A stretch of 64,000 nt of DNA, from NCBI RefSeq assembly GCF_030818695.1, contig NZ_JAUTAR010000001.1, positions 3,156,501 to 3,220,500 on the forward strand. The letters are read 5' to 3'. A program made the position numbers and the translations under genes. Numbering within the stretch: the stretch's first letter is position 1; every line of letters starts with the position of its first letter. The notes beneath the pieces are model-generated. The model saw only the letters and a program-made list of their open reading frames with translations. It did not search any database and had not been told where the DNA came from. The stretch comes from Chryseobacterium sp. SORGH_AS_0447. Its GTDB lineage: Bacteria > Bacteroidota > Bacteroidia > Flavobacteriales > Weeksellaceae. Of the stretch, positions 44,569 through 54,391 are shown in pieces.

Positions 44569-44937
44569 ATGAAAAGGATCATTATTGCAGATGACGAACA
44601 CAAAATATTAATGTCACTGGAATACAGCTTCAGGAAAAACGGCTACGATGTCTATATTGCCAGAGACGGAACAGAGGTTCTTGAATTTTTAAAGACCATG
44701 GTTCCCGATGTCATCTTACTGGACATCATGATGCCGAATATGGACGGCTACAGCACCCTGGATCGCATTAAACAGGATGAAAAACTGAAAAATACCAAAG
44801 TGATTTTCCTGAGTGCAAAAAACAACCCGAAAGACATTGAAAAGGGACTGGAAATGGGAGCCGATGCCTATGTAACAAAACCTTATTCGATCAAAAAGCT
44901 GATGCAGCAGATTGAGGAGATGCTAGGGAATGAATGA
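44569..44937 (+). CDS. Stand-alone response regulator receiver
   Basis: A 122-residue CheY-like receiver, cognate by position to the kinase 46 bases upstream. The phosphorylation site is Asp52 (LLDIMMPNMDG), with acidic Asp8/Asp9, Ser82 and Lys104 (VTKPY) in the conserved places. There is no output domain: the protein ends after the fifth helix. CrbR of Vibrio has a LuxR-type DNA-binding domain, so signalling here must go through another protein or act directly on an enzyme. Confidence 0.9.
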   Translation: MKRIIIADDEHKILMSLEYSFRKNGYDVYIARDGTEVLEFLKTMVPDVILLDIMMPNMDGYSTLDRIKQDEKLKNTKVIFLSAKNNPKDIEKGLEMGADAYVTKPYSIKKLMQQIEEMLGNE

Positions 44938-44989
44938 TGGCAGATCGTTGATGGTGGTATAGCCGGGATTAAATTTAACTGAAAATCGT

Positions 44990-46891
44990 ATGACGAACAT
45001 GGAAGATTTATTTAAAAGGAGCATAGAAGACAAAGAAGGTTTCTGGAACGAACAGGCCGGGGAAATAAGCTGGTTTCAATTTCCAACACAAATTCTTTCT
45101 AAGGACGAAAACAGGTATGCTCAATGGTTTTCCGACGGAAAGCTGAATATGTGCTATTTGTGTATCGACAAACACATCGAAGACGGTTTCGGAGAGCAGA
45201 CTGCCATTGTGTACGACTCGCCGGTTACCGGCCAGAAAATAAAATATACATTCAGTCAGGCGAAAGAGGAAATCTCGAAACTGGCTGGGGGCCTGATTTC
45301 GTTGGGTTTGCAGAAAGGAGATACGGCCGTGATTTACATGCCGATGATTCCGCAGACCTTATTTGCGATGCTGGCGTGTGCCAGAATCGGCGTCATTCAC
45401 AATGTGGTTTTCGGCGGTTTTGCACCGAATGAACTCGTGGTACGGATCGATGACTGCAAGCCGAAAGCCCTGATTACCGCAACGGCAGGCATCGAAATCA
45501 CCAAAAGAATTCCCTACCTCCCTCTGGTAGAAAAAGCCATTGAGCTGGCCCAGGACAAAGTGGAAAATATTATTGTTTACAACAGGAAATTAGCCGACAA
45601 TCAGCATGAAATGTTTGAAGGGCTGATCGATTATGAAACATTGGTTCAGCAATCGGAGCCGGCAGACTGTGTACCCGTAGAATCCACTCATCCACTCTAC
45701 TTACTGTATACTTCCGGAACCACAGGTAAACCCAAAGGAATCACCCGTGATACGGGAGGCTATGCCACCGCATTGAAATTTTCCATGAATTTTATTTACG
45801 GCGTGAAACCTGGAGAGACCTATTGGGCGGCCTCCGATTTCGGGTGGGCCGTCGGCCACAGCTTTTCCGTCTACGGACCTCTGATCAACAGCAATACAAC
45901 AGTTATTTTCGAAGGAAAACCGGTGATGACACCAGATGCAGGCACATTCTGGAGAATCATTTCGGAATATAAAGTTTCGGTAATGTTTACCGCTCCTACC
46001 GCCATCCGTGCCATCAAAAAAGAAGATCCAAACGGTGAATTGGTGAAGAAATATGATTTAACCCATTTTAAAAAACAGTTTCTCGCCGGTGAAAGATGCG
46101 ATGTGGCGACCCTAGACTGGTTTGCAGAACACATCGGTGTTCCTGCCATCGACCATTGGTGGCAGACGGAATCAGGATGGCCGATGCTCGGCTTGCTGAC
46201 CGCTGACGATACTTACAAAATTAAAAGAGCTTCTGCCGGAAAACCGATTCCGGGATACGATATCAAAATTTTCGATGAAAACGGACTTGAACTGGATGCC
46301 CACCAGGAAGGTTACTTAATCATCAAGCTTCCGCTTCCGCCGGGCGCACTGCTGGGTATCTGGAATGATAACGAACGTTTTCAGAGCAGCTATTTATCGC
46401 AGTATGACGGTTATTATTTCTCAGGAGACGGCGCTATCAGAGATGAAGACGGATATATCTTCATTACCGGAAGAGTGGATGACGTCATCAATGTAGCCGG
46501 ACACCGTCTCTCGACTTCCGAAATGGAAGAAATCGTCTCATCCCATCCAGATGTGGCCGAATGTGCTGTGATTGGAATTGATGACGAATTGAAAGGACAG
46601 GTTCCGTTTGCGACGGTAGTCCTGAAAAACGGCACGGATACTTCCGATGAAAATGTAGAAAAAGAGATCGTACAGATGGTCCGCGAAAAAATCGGTGCGG
46701 TAGCGTGCCTTAAAAATGTAATGACGGTGAAACGGTTGCCGAAAACGCGATCCGGAAAGATTTTAAGAAAACTGATAAGAACTTTACTGGACGGTAAGGA
46801 ATTCCAGATTCCATCGACGATTGATGATGAAAAAATCATTGAGGAAATCCAGCAAAAAATCAACGAATATAGAGCGCAAACAAGAAATTAA
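44990..46891 (+). CDS. Propionyl-CoA synthetase-like acyl-CoA ligase (PrpE/ACSS3 type)
   Basis: A 633-residue AMP-forming ligase. The phosphate-binding YTSGTTGKPKG is near residue 240, and DHWWQTESGW, YYFSGDGAIRDEDGYIFITGRVDDVINVAGHRLST and the C-terminal lysine in LPKTRSGKILRK complete the active site. The stretch TAPTAIRAIKKEDPNGELVKKYDL and the FLAGERCD motif are those of PrpE/ACSS3 rather than Acs, so propionate is the most likely acid. It follows the receiver gene by 52 bases and precedes acs by 44. Confidence 0.87.
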   Translation: MTNMEDLFKRSIEDKEGFWNEQAGEISWFQFPTQILSKDENRYAQWFSDGKLNMCYLCIDKHIEDGFGEQTAIVYDSPVTGQKIKYTFSQAKEEISKLAGGLISLGLQKGDTAVIYMPMIPQTLFAMLACARIGVIHNVVFGGFAPNELVVRIDDCKPKALITATAGIEITKRIPYLPLVEKAIELAQDKVENIIVYNRKLADNQHEMFEGLIDYETLVQQSEPADCVPVESTHPLYLLYTSGTTGKPKGITRDTGGYATALKFSMNFIYGVKPGETYWAASDFGWAVGHSFSVYGPLINSNTTVIFEGKPVMTPDAGTFWRIISEYKVSVMFTAPTAIRAIKKEDPNGELVKKYDLTHFKKQFLAGERCDVATLDWFAEHIGVPAIDHWWQTESGWPMLGLLTADDTYKIKRASAGKPIPGYDIKIFDENGLELDAHQEGYLIIKLPLPPGALLGIWNDNERFQSSYLSQYDGYYFSGDGAIRDEDGYIFITGRVDDVINVAGHRLSTSEMEEIVSSHPDVAECAVIGIDDELKGQVPFATVVLKNGTDTSDENVEKEIVQMVREKIGAVACLKNVMTVKRLPKTRSGKILRKLIRTLLDGKEFQIPSTIDDEKIIEEIQQKINEYRAQTRN

Positions 46892-46935
46892 ACTTAAATT
46901 TAAATAACGAAAATTCAAATAAAAACGAAAGGGAT

Positions 46936-48843
46936 ATGAGAAACTACCTGATAGAAGATTTACCGCATTATTTTGAAGAATATAAAAAATCCATTAAAAA
47001 CCCTAAAAAGTTCTGGGACAAAGTCGCCGATCAGAATTTTGTATGGTATCAGCGATGGAGCAAAGTCGTGAAATACGACATGAACGAGGCTAAAATTACC
47101 TGGTTCAAAGGGGCGAAACTCAACATCACCAAGAACTGCCTGGACCGGCACCTTTCCGTACGGGGCGACAAAACCGCCATCATCTGGGAGCCGAACGATC
47201 CGAAAGAAGAGGCACAGTATATTTCCTACAATGAACTGTATACAAGGGTAAACAAAACAGCCAATGTCCTGAAAGAACTGGGCATCGAAAAAGGCGACCG
47301 GGTATGCATCTACCTTCCGATGATTCCTGAACTGGCCGTTACCATGCTGGCCTGCGCCAAATTGGGAGCGGTGCATTCCGTAATTTTTGCAGGATTTTCC
47401 GCATCAGCCGTTGCATCAAGGGTAAACGACTGTGAGGCTAAAATGGTCATCACATCCGATGGAAGTTACCGGGGCAACAAAGTGCTGGATTTAAAAAGCA
47501 TCGTGGATGAAGCATTGGAGAAAACGCCAAGCGTAGAAAAAGTACTGGTCGTAAAAAGAACGAAAAATGAAATTAAAATGAAAGAAGGGCGCGACTTCTG
47601 GATGGCAGACCTGTACGAAAATGCGTCTCCCGATTTCGTTACCATGATCATGGATGCCGAAGACCCGCTTTTCATTCTGTATACTTCAGGCTCGACCGGA
47701 AAACCGAAAGGAATGCTCCACACCTGTGCCGGATACATGGTCTATACGGCCTATACTTTTAAAAATGTATTCAACTATAAAGAAAATGACATCTACTGGT
47801 GTACGGCCGACATTGGCTGGATCACAGGCCATTCCTATATTTTGTACGGCCCGTTGCTGAACGGCGCGACGACGGTGATCTTCGAAGGTGTTCCTACCTA
47901 TCCGGAGCCTGACCGATTCTGGGAAGTGATTGAAAAACATAAAATTACCCAGTTTTATACCGCCCCTACCGCCATCCGTTCATTAGCAAAAGAAAGTGCG
48001 GAATGGGTAGATAAGCATGACCTGAGTTCGCTGAAAGTTATCGGCTCCGTAGGAGAACCTATCAATGATGAAGCATGGCATTGGTTCAACGACCATGTCG
48101 GAAGAAAAAAATGCCCGATCGTTGATACCTGGTGGCAGACGGAAACCGGAGGAATTATGATTTCACCGCTGCCTTTCGTTACGCCTACAAAACCGACCTA
48201 TGCTACCCTGCCGCTGCCGGGAATACAGCCCGTCCTGATGGATGACAAACGAAATGAGATCATGGGCAACCAGGTTACCGGAAATCTGTGCATCCGTTTT
48301 CCGTGGCCGGGAATTGCCAGAACCATCTGGGGCGATCATCAACGGTATAAAGAAACGTATTTTACGGCTTTCCCAGGGAAATATTTCACCGGTGACGGCG
48401 CTTTACGGGATGAGGTCGGCTATTACAGAATCACCGGACGGGTGGACGATGTAATTATCGTTTCAGGACATAACCTGGGAACTGCCCCGATAGAAGATAG
48501 CATCAACCAACATCCGGCTGTAGCTGAATCTGCAATTGTAGGTTATCCTCACGACATCAAAGGAAACGCTTTATACGGTTATGTGGTCCTGAAAGAAACC
48601 GGGGAAAGCAGACAGCGTGAAAACCTGAAAAAGGAAATCAATCAGCTGATTTCAGACCAGATCGGCCCGATTGCCAAACTTGATAAGATCCAGTTTGTTT
48701 CCGGGCTTCCGAAAACCCGTTCAGGAAAAATCATGCGCCGTATTCTGCGAAAAATTGCGGAAGGCGACTTCAGTAATTTCGGGGATATTACCACCCTCCT
48801 CAATCCTGAAATTGTAGAAGAAATTAAAAATGAAAGTATCTGA
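46936..48843 (+). CDS. acs: Acetyl-CoA synthetase
   Basis: A 635-residue AMP-forming acetate ligase producing acetyl-CoA. YTSGSTGKPKGMLHTCAGY is near residue 248; VDTWWQTETGGIMISPLP, YFTGDGALRDEVGYYRITGRVDDV and the acetylatable lysine in LPKTRSGKIMRR (about 598) are typical of AcsA. The tryptophan of the acetate pocket is kept in DTWWQTETG. In the hinge region it has SGHNLGT where many Acs have SGHRLGT, a change I believe recurs in Bacteroidetes. The start is preceded by AAAGGGA. It ends the carboxylate module with a terminator. Confidence 0.93.
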   Translation: MRNYLIEDLPHYFEEYKKSIKNPKKFWDKVADQNFVWYQRWSKVVKYDMNEAKITWFKGAKLNITKNCLDRHLSVRGDKTAIIWEPNDPKEEAQYISYNELYTRVNKTANVLKELGIEKGDRVCIYLPMIPELAVTMLACAKLGAVHSVIFAGFSASAVASRVNDCEAKMVITSDGSYRGNKVLDLKSIVDEALEKTPSVEKVLVVKRTKNEIKMKEGRDFWMADLYENASPDFVTMIMDAEDPLFILYTSGSTGKPKGMLHTCAGYMVYTAYTFKNVFNYKENDIYWCTADIGWITGHSYILYGPLLNGATTVIFEGVPTYPEPDRFWEVIEKHKITQFYTAPTAIRSLAKESAEWVDKHDLSSLKVIGSVGEPINDEAWHWFNDHVGRKKCPIVDTWWQTETGGIMISPLPFVTPTKPTYATLPLPGIQPVLMDDKRNEIMGNQVTGNLCIRFPWPGIARTIWGDHQRYKETYFTAFPGKYFTGDGALRDEVGYYRITGRVDDVIIVSGHNLGTAPIEDSINQHPAVAESAIVGYPHDIKGNALYGYVVLKETGESRQRENLKKEINQLISDQIGPIAKLDKIQFVSGLPKTRSGKIMRRILRKIAEGDFSNFGDITTLLNPEIVEEIKNESI

Positions 48844-48869
48844 TCATATTGAACAGCATCAATAAATAA

Positions 48870-48897
48870 GAAAGCGGGCTTTTCAAGTCCGCTTTTT
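48870..48897 (+). terminator. Terminator of the carboxylate module
   Basis: AAAGCGGGCTT pairs with AAGTCCGCTTT (one G-T pair), followed by a T run, 27 bases after the acs stop and between convergent genes. Confidence 0.75.
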
Positions 48898-48903
48898 ATT
48901 TTA

Positions 48904-49668
48904 TCACAGCTGATCTATTCCCAATTGCTTTCTAAATGCTAAATTTAAGTTGTACTGTTCTTCAGCCGGAACCTCTTTTTTAGCTGTTTTCTCAATATCC
49001 TTCCCTTCTTTCGTCCATAAATACGGAACAAAATTAAAAACCTGATCACCATTTAATTTGGCAACATCTTCTTTCCAGGTTTTCCATCGGTAACCTTTGT
49101 AAAATTCTTCGAGATGATGATTAAAGCAGAAATCTAAGAATTCCGTGTACGTAAGATCAAGGGGCTCAAATTCCAAAGTATCGGGTGCAAAATAATAGAT
49201 CTTGCCCACATCTTTTCCAAGTCCGCCACCATTTAATACAAAGAAACCGCCAATTGCATCATCGGCAACCAACAGATACGATGAGGGTTGCCCAAAATCT
49301 GTAAAAGTTTTCCCAAGATTCCAGTCAGGTAAACTTCTGGTTAATCTCGCATTTCCGGAACCCAATATTCTAATCCACCCATTGTCAATTAAAATACCGC
49401 CGGTTTCGTACACAATTGAACCCATCGGGGAACGGGTTGTAACCTGGATTTTATATAAAGCTTCTACTGCTTTTTGCTTATCTGCCGGCAAGATTTCAAC
49501 TTTATTTTTTGCGGCCTTAACCCATTCCATAACGAATGGCCAGCCTGAGTCGTTTTCGTTTATTAATTCTTCAATTGGATGCATTGTTTTCTGAGAAAAT
49601 GTGGTTAGGAAAAAAATGTCAGAAATAAAGTATAGCGTTTTTTCATGGAAATTGATTAACATGGTCAT
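48904..49668 (-). CDS. DUF2625-like protein, signal peptide frameshifted
   Basis: The conserved body starts at MHPIEELINENDSGWPFVMEW (Met at 49584) and continues with ILPADKQKAVEALYKIQVTTRSPMGSIVYETGGILID, matching DUF2625, a family of unknown function. The open frame extends upstream to 49668 but with poor sequence. An ATG at 49646 in another frame opens MKKRYTLFLTFF; adding one base to the homopolymer of seven at 49610-49616 joins this to FLTTFSQKTMHP and gives a perfect secretion signal. So the original gene probably began at 49646 and a one-base loss separates signal from body, or the tract was misread. Confidence 0.7.
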   Translation of the reverse strand: MTMLINFHEKTLYFISDIFFLTTFSQKTMHPIEELINENDSGWPFVMEWVKAAKNKVEILPADKQKAVEALYKIQVTTRSPMGSIVYETGGILIDNGWIRILGSGNARLTRSLPDWNLGKTFTDFGQPSSYLLVADDAIGGFFVLNGGGLGKDVGKIYYFAPDTLEFEPLDLTYTEFLDFCFNHHLEEFYKGYRWKTWKEDVAKLNGDQVFNFVPYLWTKEGKDIEKTAKKEVPAEEQYNLNLAFRKQLGIDQL

Positions 49669-50004
49669 TCATAGTGTAGACAGATAAAATCCGTCCTTCG
49701 TATTAATTTTGTTATAAATTTAATAAAATACTTGAAACATCTTAAAAGTTTAAAAATCTATTTACACTTATTGATAAGGGCAAAATCATGATCTCTTCTA
49801 TAGTAAATTATTGATGTTAGAAATAAAATAAATCCGTTATGTTCCGGATAAAAATTAAAGTTGAAAACCGACTAAACATTTGAATTTTACGATAAAGGAA
49901 GCTAAAATTCAATAACAGAAAACCTACAGGACAATCCACAGATCTTTAGCTTTGAAAAGTGCGGAAATTTTCGTATTTTCGTTTAAATATAGGCTTTTGC
50001 ACAA
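49669..50004. other. Spacer before spoT, no gene
   Basis: About 336 AT-rich bases. The only signal I can support is the spoT promoter at 49951-49981. The DUF2625 promoter should lie near 49660-49720 but is not clear. Confidence 0.4.
49951..49981 (+). promoter_or_regulatory. Promoter of the relA/spoT homologue
   Basis: TTTG (49951-49954), 19 bases, TATTTTCG (49974-49981), one mismatch from the TAnnTTTG consensus, 23 bases before the start codon. Confidence 0.5.
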
Positions 50005-52209
50005 ATGAGTTACGACTTCGAACAGGAAAATAAAGAGATCTTAGCCCGATATAAGGATCTGATCTCTAATACATACAGAACATTGGATGAGGAAAACAAC
50101 AAACTCATCCGTAAGGCATTCGATATTGCCCTGGATGCCCACAAGGACCAGCGCAGGAAAACGGGTGAACCCTACATCTACCATCCCATCGCCGTTGCCA
50201 AAATCGTAGCGACGGAAATCGGTTTGGGGGCTACTTCTATTGCCTGTGCCCTCCTTCACGATGTTGTTGAAGACTCCGATTATACCTATGAAGATCTGAA
50301 GAAAATTTTTGGTGAGAAAATAGCCGATATTGTAAACGGGCTTACCAAGATTTCCATCATGAACCACCAGAATATTTCGGTGCAGTCTGAAAACTACAGG
50401 AAATTGCTACTGACACTTTCTGAGGATTTCCGGGTTATCCTGATCAAGATTGCGGACAGGCTTCACAATATGCGGACGTTGGAAAGCATGGCGCCGGACA
50501 AGCAGAAAAAGATCGCTTCTGAAACCGTGTACATTTATGCGCCGATGGCCCACCGTTTAGGGTTGTACAACATCAAATCCGAGCTGGAAGACCTTTCCCT
50601 GAAATACAACAATCCGGATGTCTACAACGAGATCACGCAAAAATTGGAACTTGCGAAGGAAAGCCGTGAGAAGTACATTGAGGAATTTAAAAAAGAGGTT
50701 TCCGAGAAGCTGCATGAGGAAGGTTTGCACTTTAAAATCAAAGGACGGGCGAAAGCCATTTCTTCGATCTACAGAAAAATGCTGAAACAGGGAGTTTCCT
50801 TTGAAGAAGTGTATGACAACTACGCCATCCGGATCATTTATAAATCTGATGCCAAGAATGAGAAATTCCTGGCCTGGAAAATTTATTCGATCGTAACAGA
50901 TGTCTACCATAGCAATCCTTCCAGGATGCGCGACTGGATTACCCAGCCCCGTTCTACCGGTTATGAAAGTTTACATTTAACCGTACTTGGGCCGGATAAA
51001 AAATGGATCGAGGTTCAGATCCGTTCGGAAAGAATGGATGAGATTGCCGAAAAAGGGGTTGCCGCCCACTACAAATACAAAGAAGGGTACAAGCAAAGCT
51101 CGGAGGACCGGAATTTTGAAAACTGGGTAACCGAAATCCGCGAAGTCCTCGAGCAGCAGCAGAACCTTACGACTTCTGAGCTTCTAGATAACATTAAGCT
51201 CAACTTATACTCAAAAGAGGTTTTTGTCTTTACGCCAAAAGGGGAAATTAAGATTTTACCGACGAATGCCACCGCTTTGGATTTTGCCTTTTCCGTTCAC
51301 TCCGATCTGGGTATGAAATGTTTAGGGGCAAAAATCAACGGAAAGCTGGTGCCGATCTCCTATGTTCTTCAGAATGGCGATCAGGTGGATATTTTGTCCT
51401 CCCAAAACCAGAAGCCGAAATCCGACTGGCTGGAATTTGTAGTCACTTCAAAAGCCAAGTCAAAGATCAAGAGTTATTTAAACTCGCAAAAGAACCAGCT
51501 GGTAGAAGACGGAAAAGAAATCCTTCAAAGAAAACTCCGTCATGCAAAAATTAATTTTAACGATGAAGAAATCAATAAACTTCAGAAATTCTTTAATCTT
51601 AAAACATCTCAGGAACTGTTCTTAAAATTCCAGTCGAATGAACTGGATGCAAGCAGTTTAAGAAAATATATCGAAAGCAAGAATGTATTCAACAACTTGC
51701 TTTCAAGATTCAGAAAATCTCCGACAAAAAATACTGTTTACGTAGAGCCGAAGGAGCAAAATCTGGACATGATCGTCTTCGGAAAAGATGAAGAAAAGCT
51801 GAATTACAGCTATGCCAAATGCTGTACGGTAATCCCGGGTGACAAAATTTTCGGATTTATCACCATTTCAGACGGAATTAAAGTTCACAGCGACAACTGT
51901 CCGAATGCCATCAATCTCCGCGCCCAATACGATTACCGGGTGATTCCTGCGAAATGGGTGAATGCGGAAAGCTTCAAAAACAGGGTAAAAATAGAGATCG
52001 AAGGACTCGACCGGATGGGAATGATCAACGATATCACTACCGTTATCAGCGGCTCGATGGGAATGGACATGAAAAGCATGTCTATCGAATCCAACGATGG
52101 AATTTTTACAGGAACAATTATTCTTGAGGTAAAAAATAAAAGCCAGCTGGAGCAGACCTTTAAGAAGTTAAAAGACATTAATGGAGTTTCCAGGGTGAGG
52201 AGAATATAA
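50005..52209 (+). CDS. spoT: RelA/SpoT-type (p)ppGpp synthetase/hydrolase
   Basis: A 734-residue long RSH protein. The hydrolase HD domain is intact (DAHKDQRRKTGEPYIYHPIAVA and LLHDVVEDSDYT at residues 44-93), so hydrolysis is expected. The synthetase domain follows (about 230-350: KIKGRAKAISSIYRKM, STGYESLHLTVLGPD). TGS begins near 400 (EVFVFTPKGEIKILPTNATALDFAFSVHSDLG), and the ACT domain ends the protein (MINDITTVISGSMGMDM). With both catalytic sites kept, it is probably bifunctional and controls the stringent response. It is followed 6 bases later by nhaA. Confidence 0.93.
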   Translation: MSYDFEQENKEILARYKDLISNTYRTLDEENNKLIRKAFDIALDAHKDQRRKTGEPYIYHPIAVAKIVATEIGLGATSIACALLHDVVEDSDYTYEDLKKIFGEKIADIVNGLTKISIMNHQNISVQSENYRKLLLTLSEDFRVILIKIADRLHNMRTLESMAPDKQKKIASETVYIYAPMAHRLGLYNIKSELEDLSLKYNNPDVYNEITQKLELAKESREKYIEEFKKEVSEKLHEEGLHFKIKGRAKAISSIYRKMLKQGVSFEEVYDNYAIRIIYKSDAKNEKFLAWKIYSIVTDVYHSNPSRMRDWITQPRSTGYESLHLTVLGPDKKWIEVQIRSERMDEIAEKGVAAHYKYKEGYKQSSEDRNFENWVTEIREVLEQQQNLTTSELLDNIKLNLYSKEVFVFTPKGEIKILPTNATALDFAFSVHSDLGMKCLGAKINGKLVPISYVLQNGDQVDILSSQNQKPKSDWLEFVVTSKAKSKIKSYLNSQKNQLVEDGKEILQRKLRHAKINFNDEEINKLQKFFNLKTSQELFLKFQSNELDASSLRKYIESKNVFNNLLSRFRKSPTKNTVYVEPKEQNLDMIVFGKDEEKLNYSYAKCCTVIPGDKIFGFITISDGIKVHSDNCPNAINLRAQYDYRVIPAKWVNAESFKNRVKIEIEGLDRMGMINDITTVISGSMGMDMKSMSIESNDGIFTGTIILEVKNKSQLEQTFKKLKDINGVSRVRRI

Positions 52210-52215
52210 GTATCA

Positions 52216-53391
52216 ATGAATCTGACACAGTATTTTAAAGAGTTTTTCAGGAGCAGCCAGTCCTCCGGAATCATCCTGATGGTCTGTGTCGCCGTCTCAT
52301 TACTCATTGCCAATTCTTCTTTTGCAGGAAACTTTCAGAATTTTTTAAACAAAGAAATTGGAACCGACATCTTTCACCTGAAATATCCGGTAAGCATCTG
52401 GATCAATGATGGTCTAATGGCCATATTTTTCCTTCTGGTAGGACTGGAAATCAAACGGGAAATGATCGAAGGCGAACTTTCTTCATTTAAGAATGCTTCC
52501 CTTCCCATTTTTGCCGCCATTGGCGGAATGCTGGTTCCGGCAGTGATCTATACGGTATTCAATTCAGGAACAGCATATGCAAACGGTTGGGGAATTCCAA
52601 TGGCTACGGATATCGCCTTTTCATTGGCTATCGTTTCCATGCTGGGAAAGAAAATTCCGAATTCCATTAAGATTTTCCTGGCGGCATTGGCGATTGTGGA
52701 TGATCTGGGAGCCATTCTCGTGATTGCCATCTTTTATACCGAGCAAATCCATTGGAGTTATTTACTGCTTTCTTTGGGAGTAACCGCATTGCTTTTCTTA
52801 CTGAATTACTTAAAAGTTACCAGGATTATCTTTTATCTTATTCCGGGAATCTTTTTATGGTACTTCCTGCATCATTCAGGAATCCATGCCACCATTGCAG
52901 GCGTTCTGCTGGCGTTTTCCATTCCGACAAATGTTTCAACAACAGAAATTTCCCCTTTGGAAAAACTTGAGCATCAGCTGCATTTCCCGGTAAGCTTTCT
53001 CATCATGCCCGTTTTCGCCCTAACCAATACCAATATTACTTTTACCAAAGAAATGGTTTCCGGGCTTACGAGCACCCTCGGATCAGGGATTATCTGCGGG
53101 TTGGTACTGGGAAAATTGGTTGGAATTAATTTGTTTTCGCTAATTGCGGTTAAATTCAGATTAAGTTCCCTGCCTCAGAACAGCTCATGGAAACAGATGA
53201 TCGGTGTCGGCTTGCTCGCCGGAATCGGATTTACCATGTCAATTTTCATTGCACTGCTTTCGTTTAAAGGACAAACCGAAATTCAGGACGAAGCTAAGTT
53301 TGCCATTTTAATCGCCTCATTCATAGCAGCGGTTTCAGGATTTATTATTTTAAAAACAGCTTCGAAAAACGAAATTCCGGAAGAAGATTAG
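52216..53391 (+). CDS. nhaA: Na+/H+ antiporter NhaA
   Basis: A 391-residue inner membrane antiporter with about 12 helices. The unwound-helix region is seen in GWGIPMATDIAFSLAIVSMLG, and the two adjacent aspartates that bind the ion in AALAIVDDLGAILVIA. The C-terminal GVGLLAGIGFTMSIFIALLSF is the family signature. It exports sodium at the cost of protons. It is 6 bases after spoT, so the two are co-transcribed, and its stop is only one base from the convergent yihY-like gene. Confidence 0.95.
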   Translation: MNLTQYFKEFFRSSQSSGIILMVCVAVSLLIANSSFAGNFQNFLNKEIGTDIFHLKYPVSIWINDGLMAIFFLLVGLEIKREMIEGELSSFKNASLPIFAAIGGMLVPAVIYTVFNSGTAYANGWGIPMATDIAFSLAIVSMLGKKIPNSIKIFLAALAIVDDLGAILVIAIFYTEQIHWSYLLLSLGVTALLFLLNYLKVTRIIFYLIPGIFLWYFLHHSGIHATIAGVLLAFSIPTNVSTTEISPLEKLEHQLHFPVSFLIMPVFALTNTNITFTKEMVSGLTSTLGSGIICGLVLGKLVGINLFSLIAVKFRLSSLPQNSSWKQMIGVGLLAGIGFTMSIFIALLSFKGQTEIQDEAKFAILIASFIAAVSGFIILKTASKNEIPEED

Positions 53392-53392
53392 T

Positions 53393-54391
53393 TTATTCCT
53401 GATTTTTATCTTTTAGATTTTTACGGCGGTTTTTAAGGGTCTTATTGTCAAGTTCCTTGCTTTTCCCTTCTCTTTTTAACTGATCGGACAGCAGCTTTTC
53501 GATCCTCACTTTTCTGATGGCCATATTCAACTCGTTGCCGAAAAGCAGCAGGTAAACGTTTACATTAATCCAGATCATCAGCAGGATCATACTTCCGATG
53601 GATCCGTACAACACGTTGTAACGGGCGATATTCTTCACATAAAGCGCAAAGATATAGGTTGTCACTACAAATAAAACAGTCGTTAAAATAGCCCCCGGAA
53701 CTGCCTGCCTGAATCGGGCGATCCGTACCGTGCCCAGCCAGTAAAACAGAGCGAGCAATATAAAATAAAAAATAGGGAAAGATACAAACCCGATGATTTT
53801 CGAAAGGTTTTTGACCAGCCAAGAAATATCCTTCACCGGCGTAAAGAGCTTCAGTACAAACTCCGAATAGTAGACTCCGAACAGAGAAAGAAAAACAATA
53901 GAAATGAAGCCGATGGTAATAAAAAAGGAAAGGATAAATTCTTTCACATCGGTCATTTTTTCATCCGTATTTTCATTAAATCCGTTGATCAGAGAAAAAG
54001 TTCCGTTGGTGGCAAATATCAGGGCAAAAACGATCGTCAGGTTACTGATGCCTTTCATATTCGGAACGATGCTGTTTTCGATATAATCCCGCACATCACC
54101 TTCAATATTGGACGGGAAAATATTGTGCAGCAAAACATCAAAAATATAAAACTGAAGCTTGTCGTAATGCGGCATGTATGGCAGAATCGACAGGAGGAAG
54201 AGAATAAACGGAAACAAACTGATGGTAAAGCTCCATGAAATGGCTGCTGCTTTACGGCCTATCTTATCTTTAAAAATTCCGCGGATATAGATCTGAAACA
54301 TTTGCCAGAGAGAAATTCCCAATACAGGAATATGGATACCGTCGAAAAACTCTTGAATTTTCAAGATAAATTTAGGTAGTTTTGCGCTCAT
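53393..54391 (-). CDS. YihY/BrkB-family inner membrane protein
   Basis: A 332-residue protein with six hydrophobic segments between about residues 45 and 285 and a highly basic tail (RKNLKDKNQE). The family signature is plain: GRKAAAISWSFTISLFPFILFLLSILPYMP and VLFVVTTYIFALYVKNIARYNVLYGSIGSMILLMIWINVNVYLLLFGNELN. Often misnamed ribonuclease BN; the true role is unsettled. Its 3' end is one base from that of nhaA with no room for a terminator. Confidence 0.88.
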   Translation of the reverse strand: MSAKLPKFILKIQEFFDGIHIPVLGISLWQMFQIYIRGIFKDKIGRKAAAISWSFTISLFPFILFLLSILPYMPHYDKLQFYIFDVLLHNIFPSNIEGDVRDYIENSIVPNMKGISNLTIVFALIFATNGTFSLINGFNENTDEKMTDVKEFILSFFITIGFISIVFLSLFGVYYSEFVLKLFTPVKDISWLVKNLSKIIGFVSFPIFYFILLALFYWLGTVRIARFRQAVPGAILTTVLFVVTTYIFALYVKNIARYNVLYGSIGSMILLMIWINVNVYLLLFGNELNMAIRKVRIEKLLSDQLKREGKSKELDNKTLKNRRKNLKDKNQE

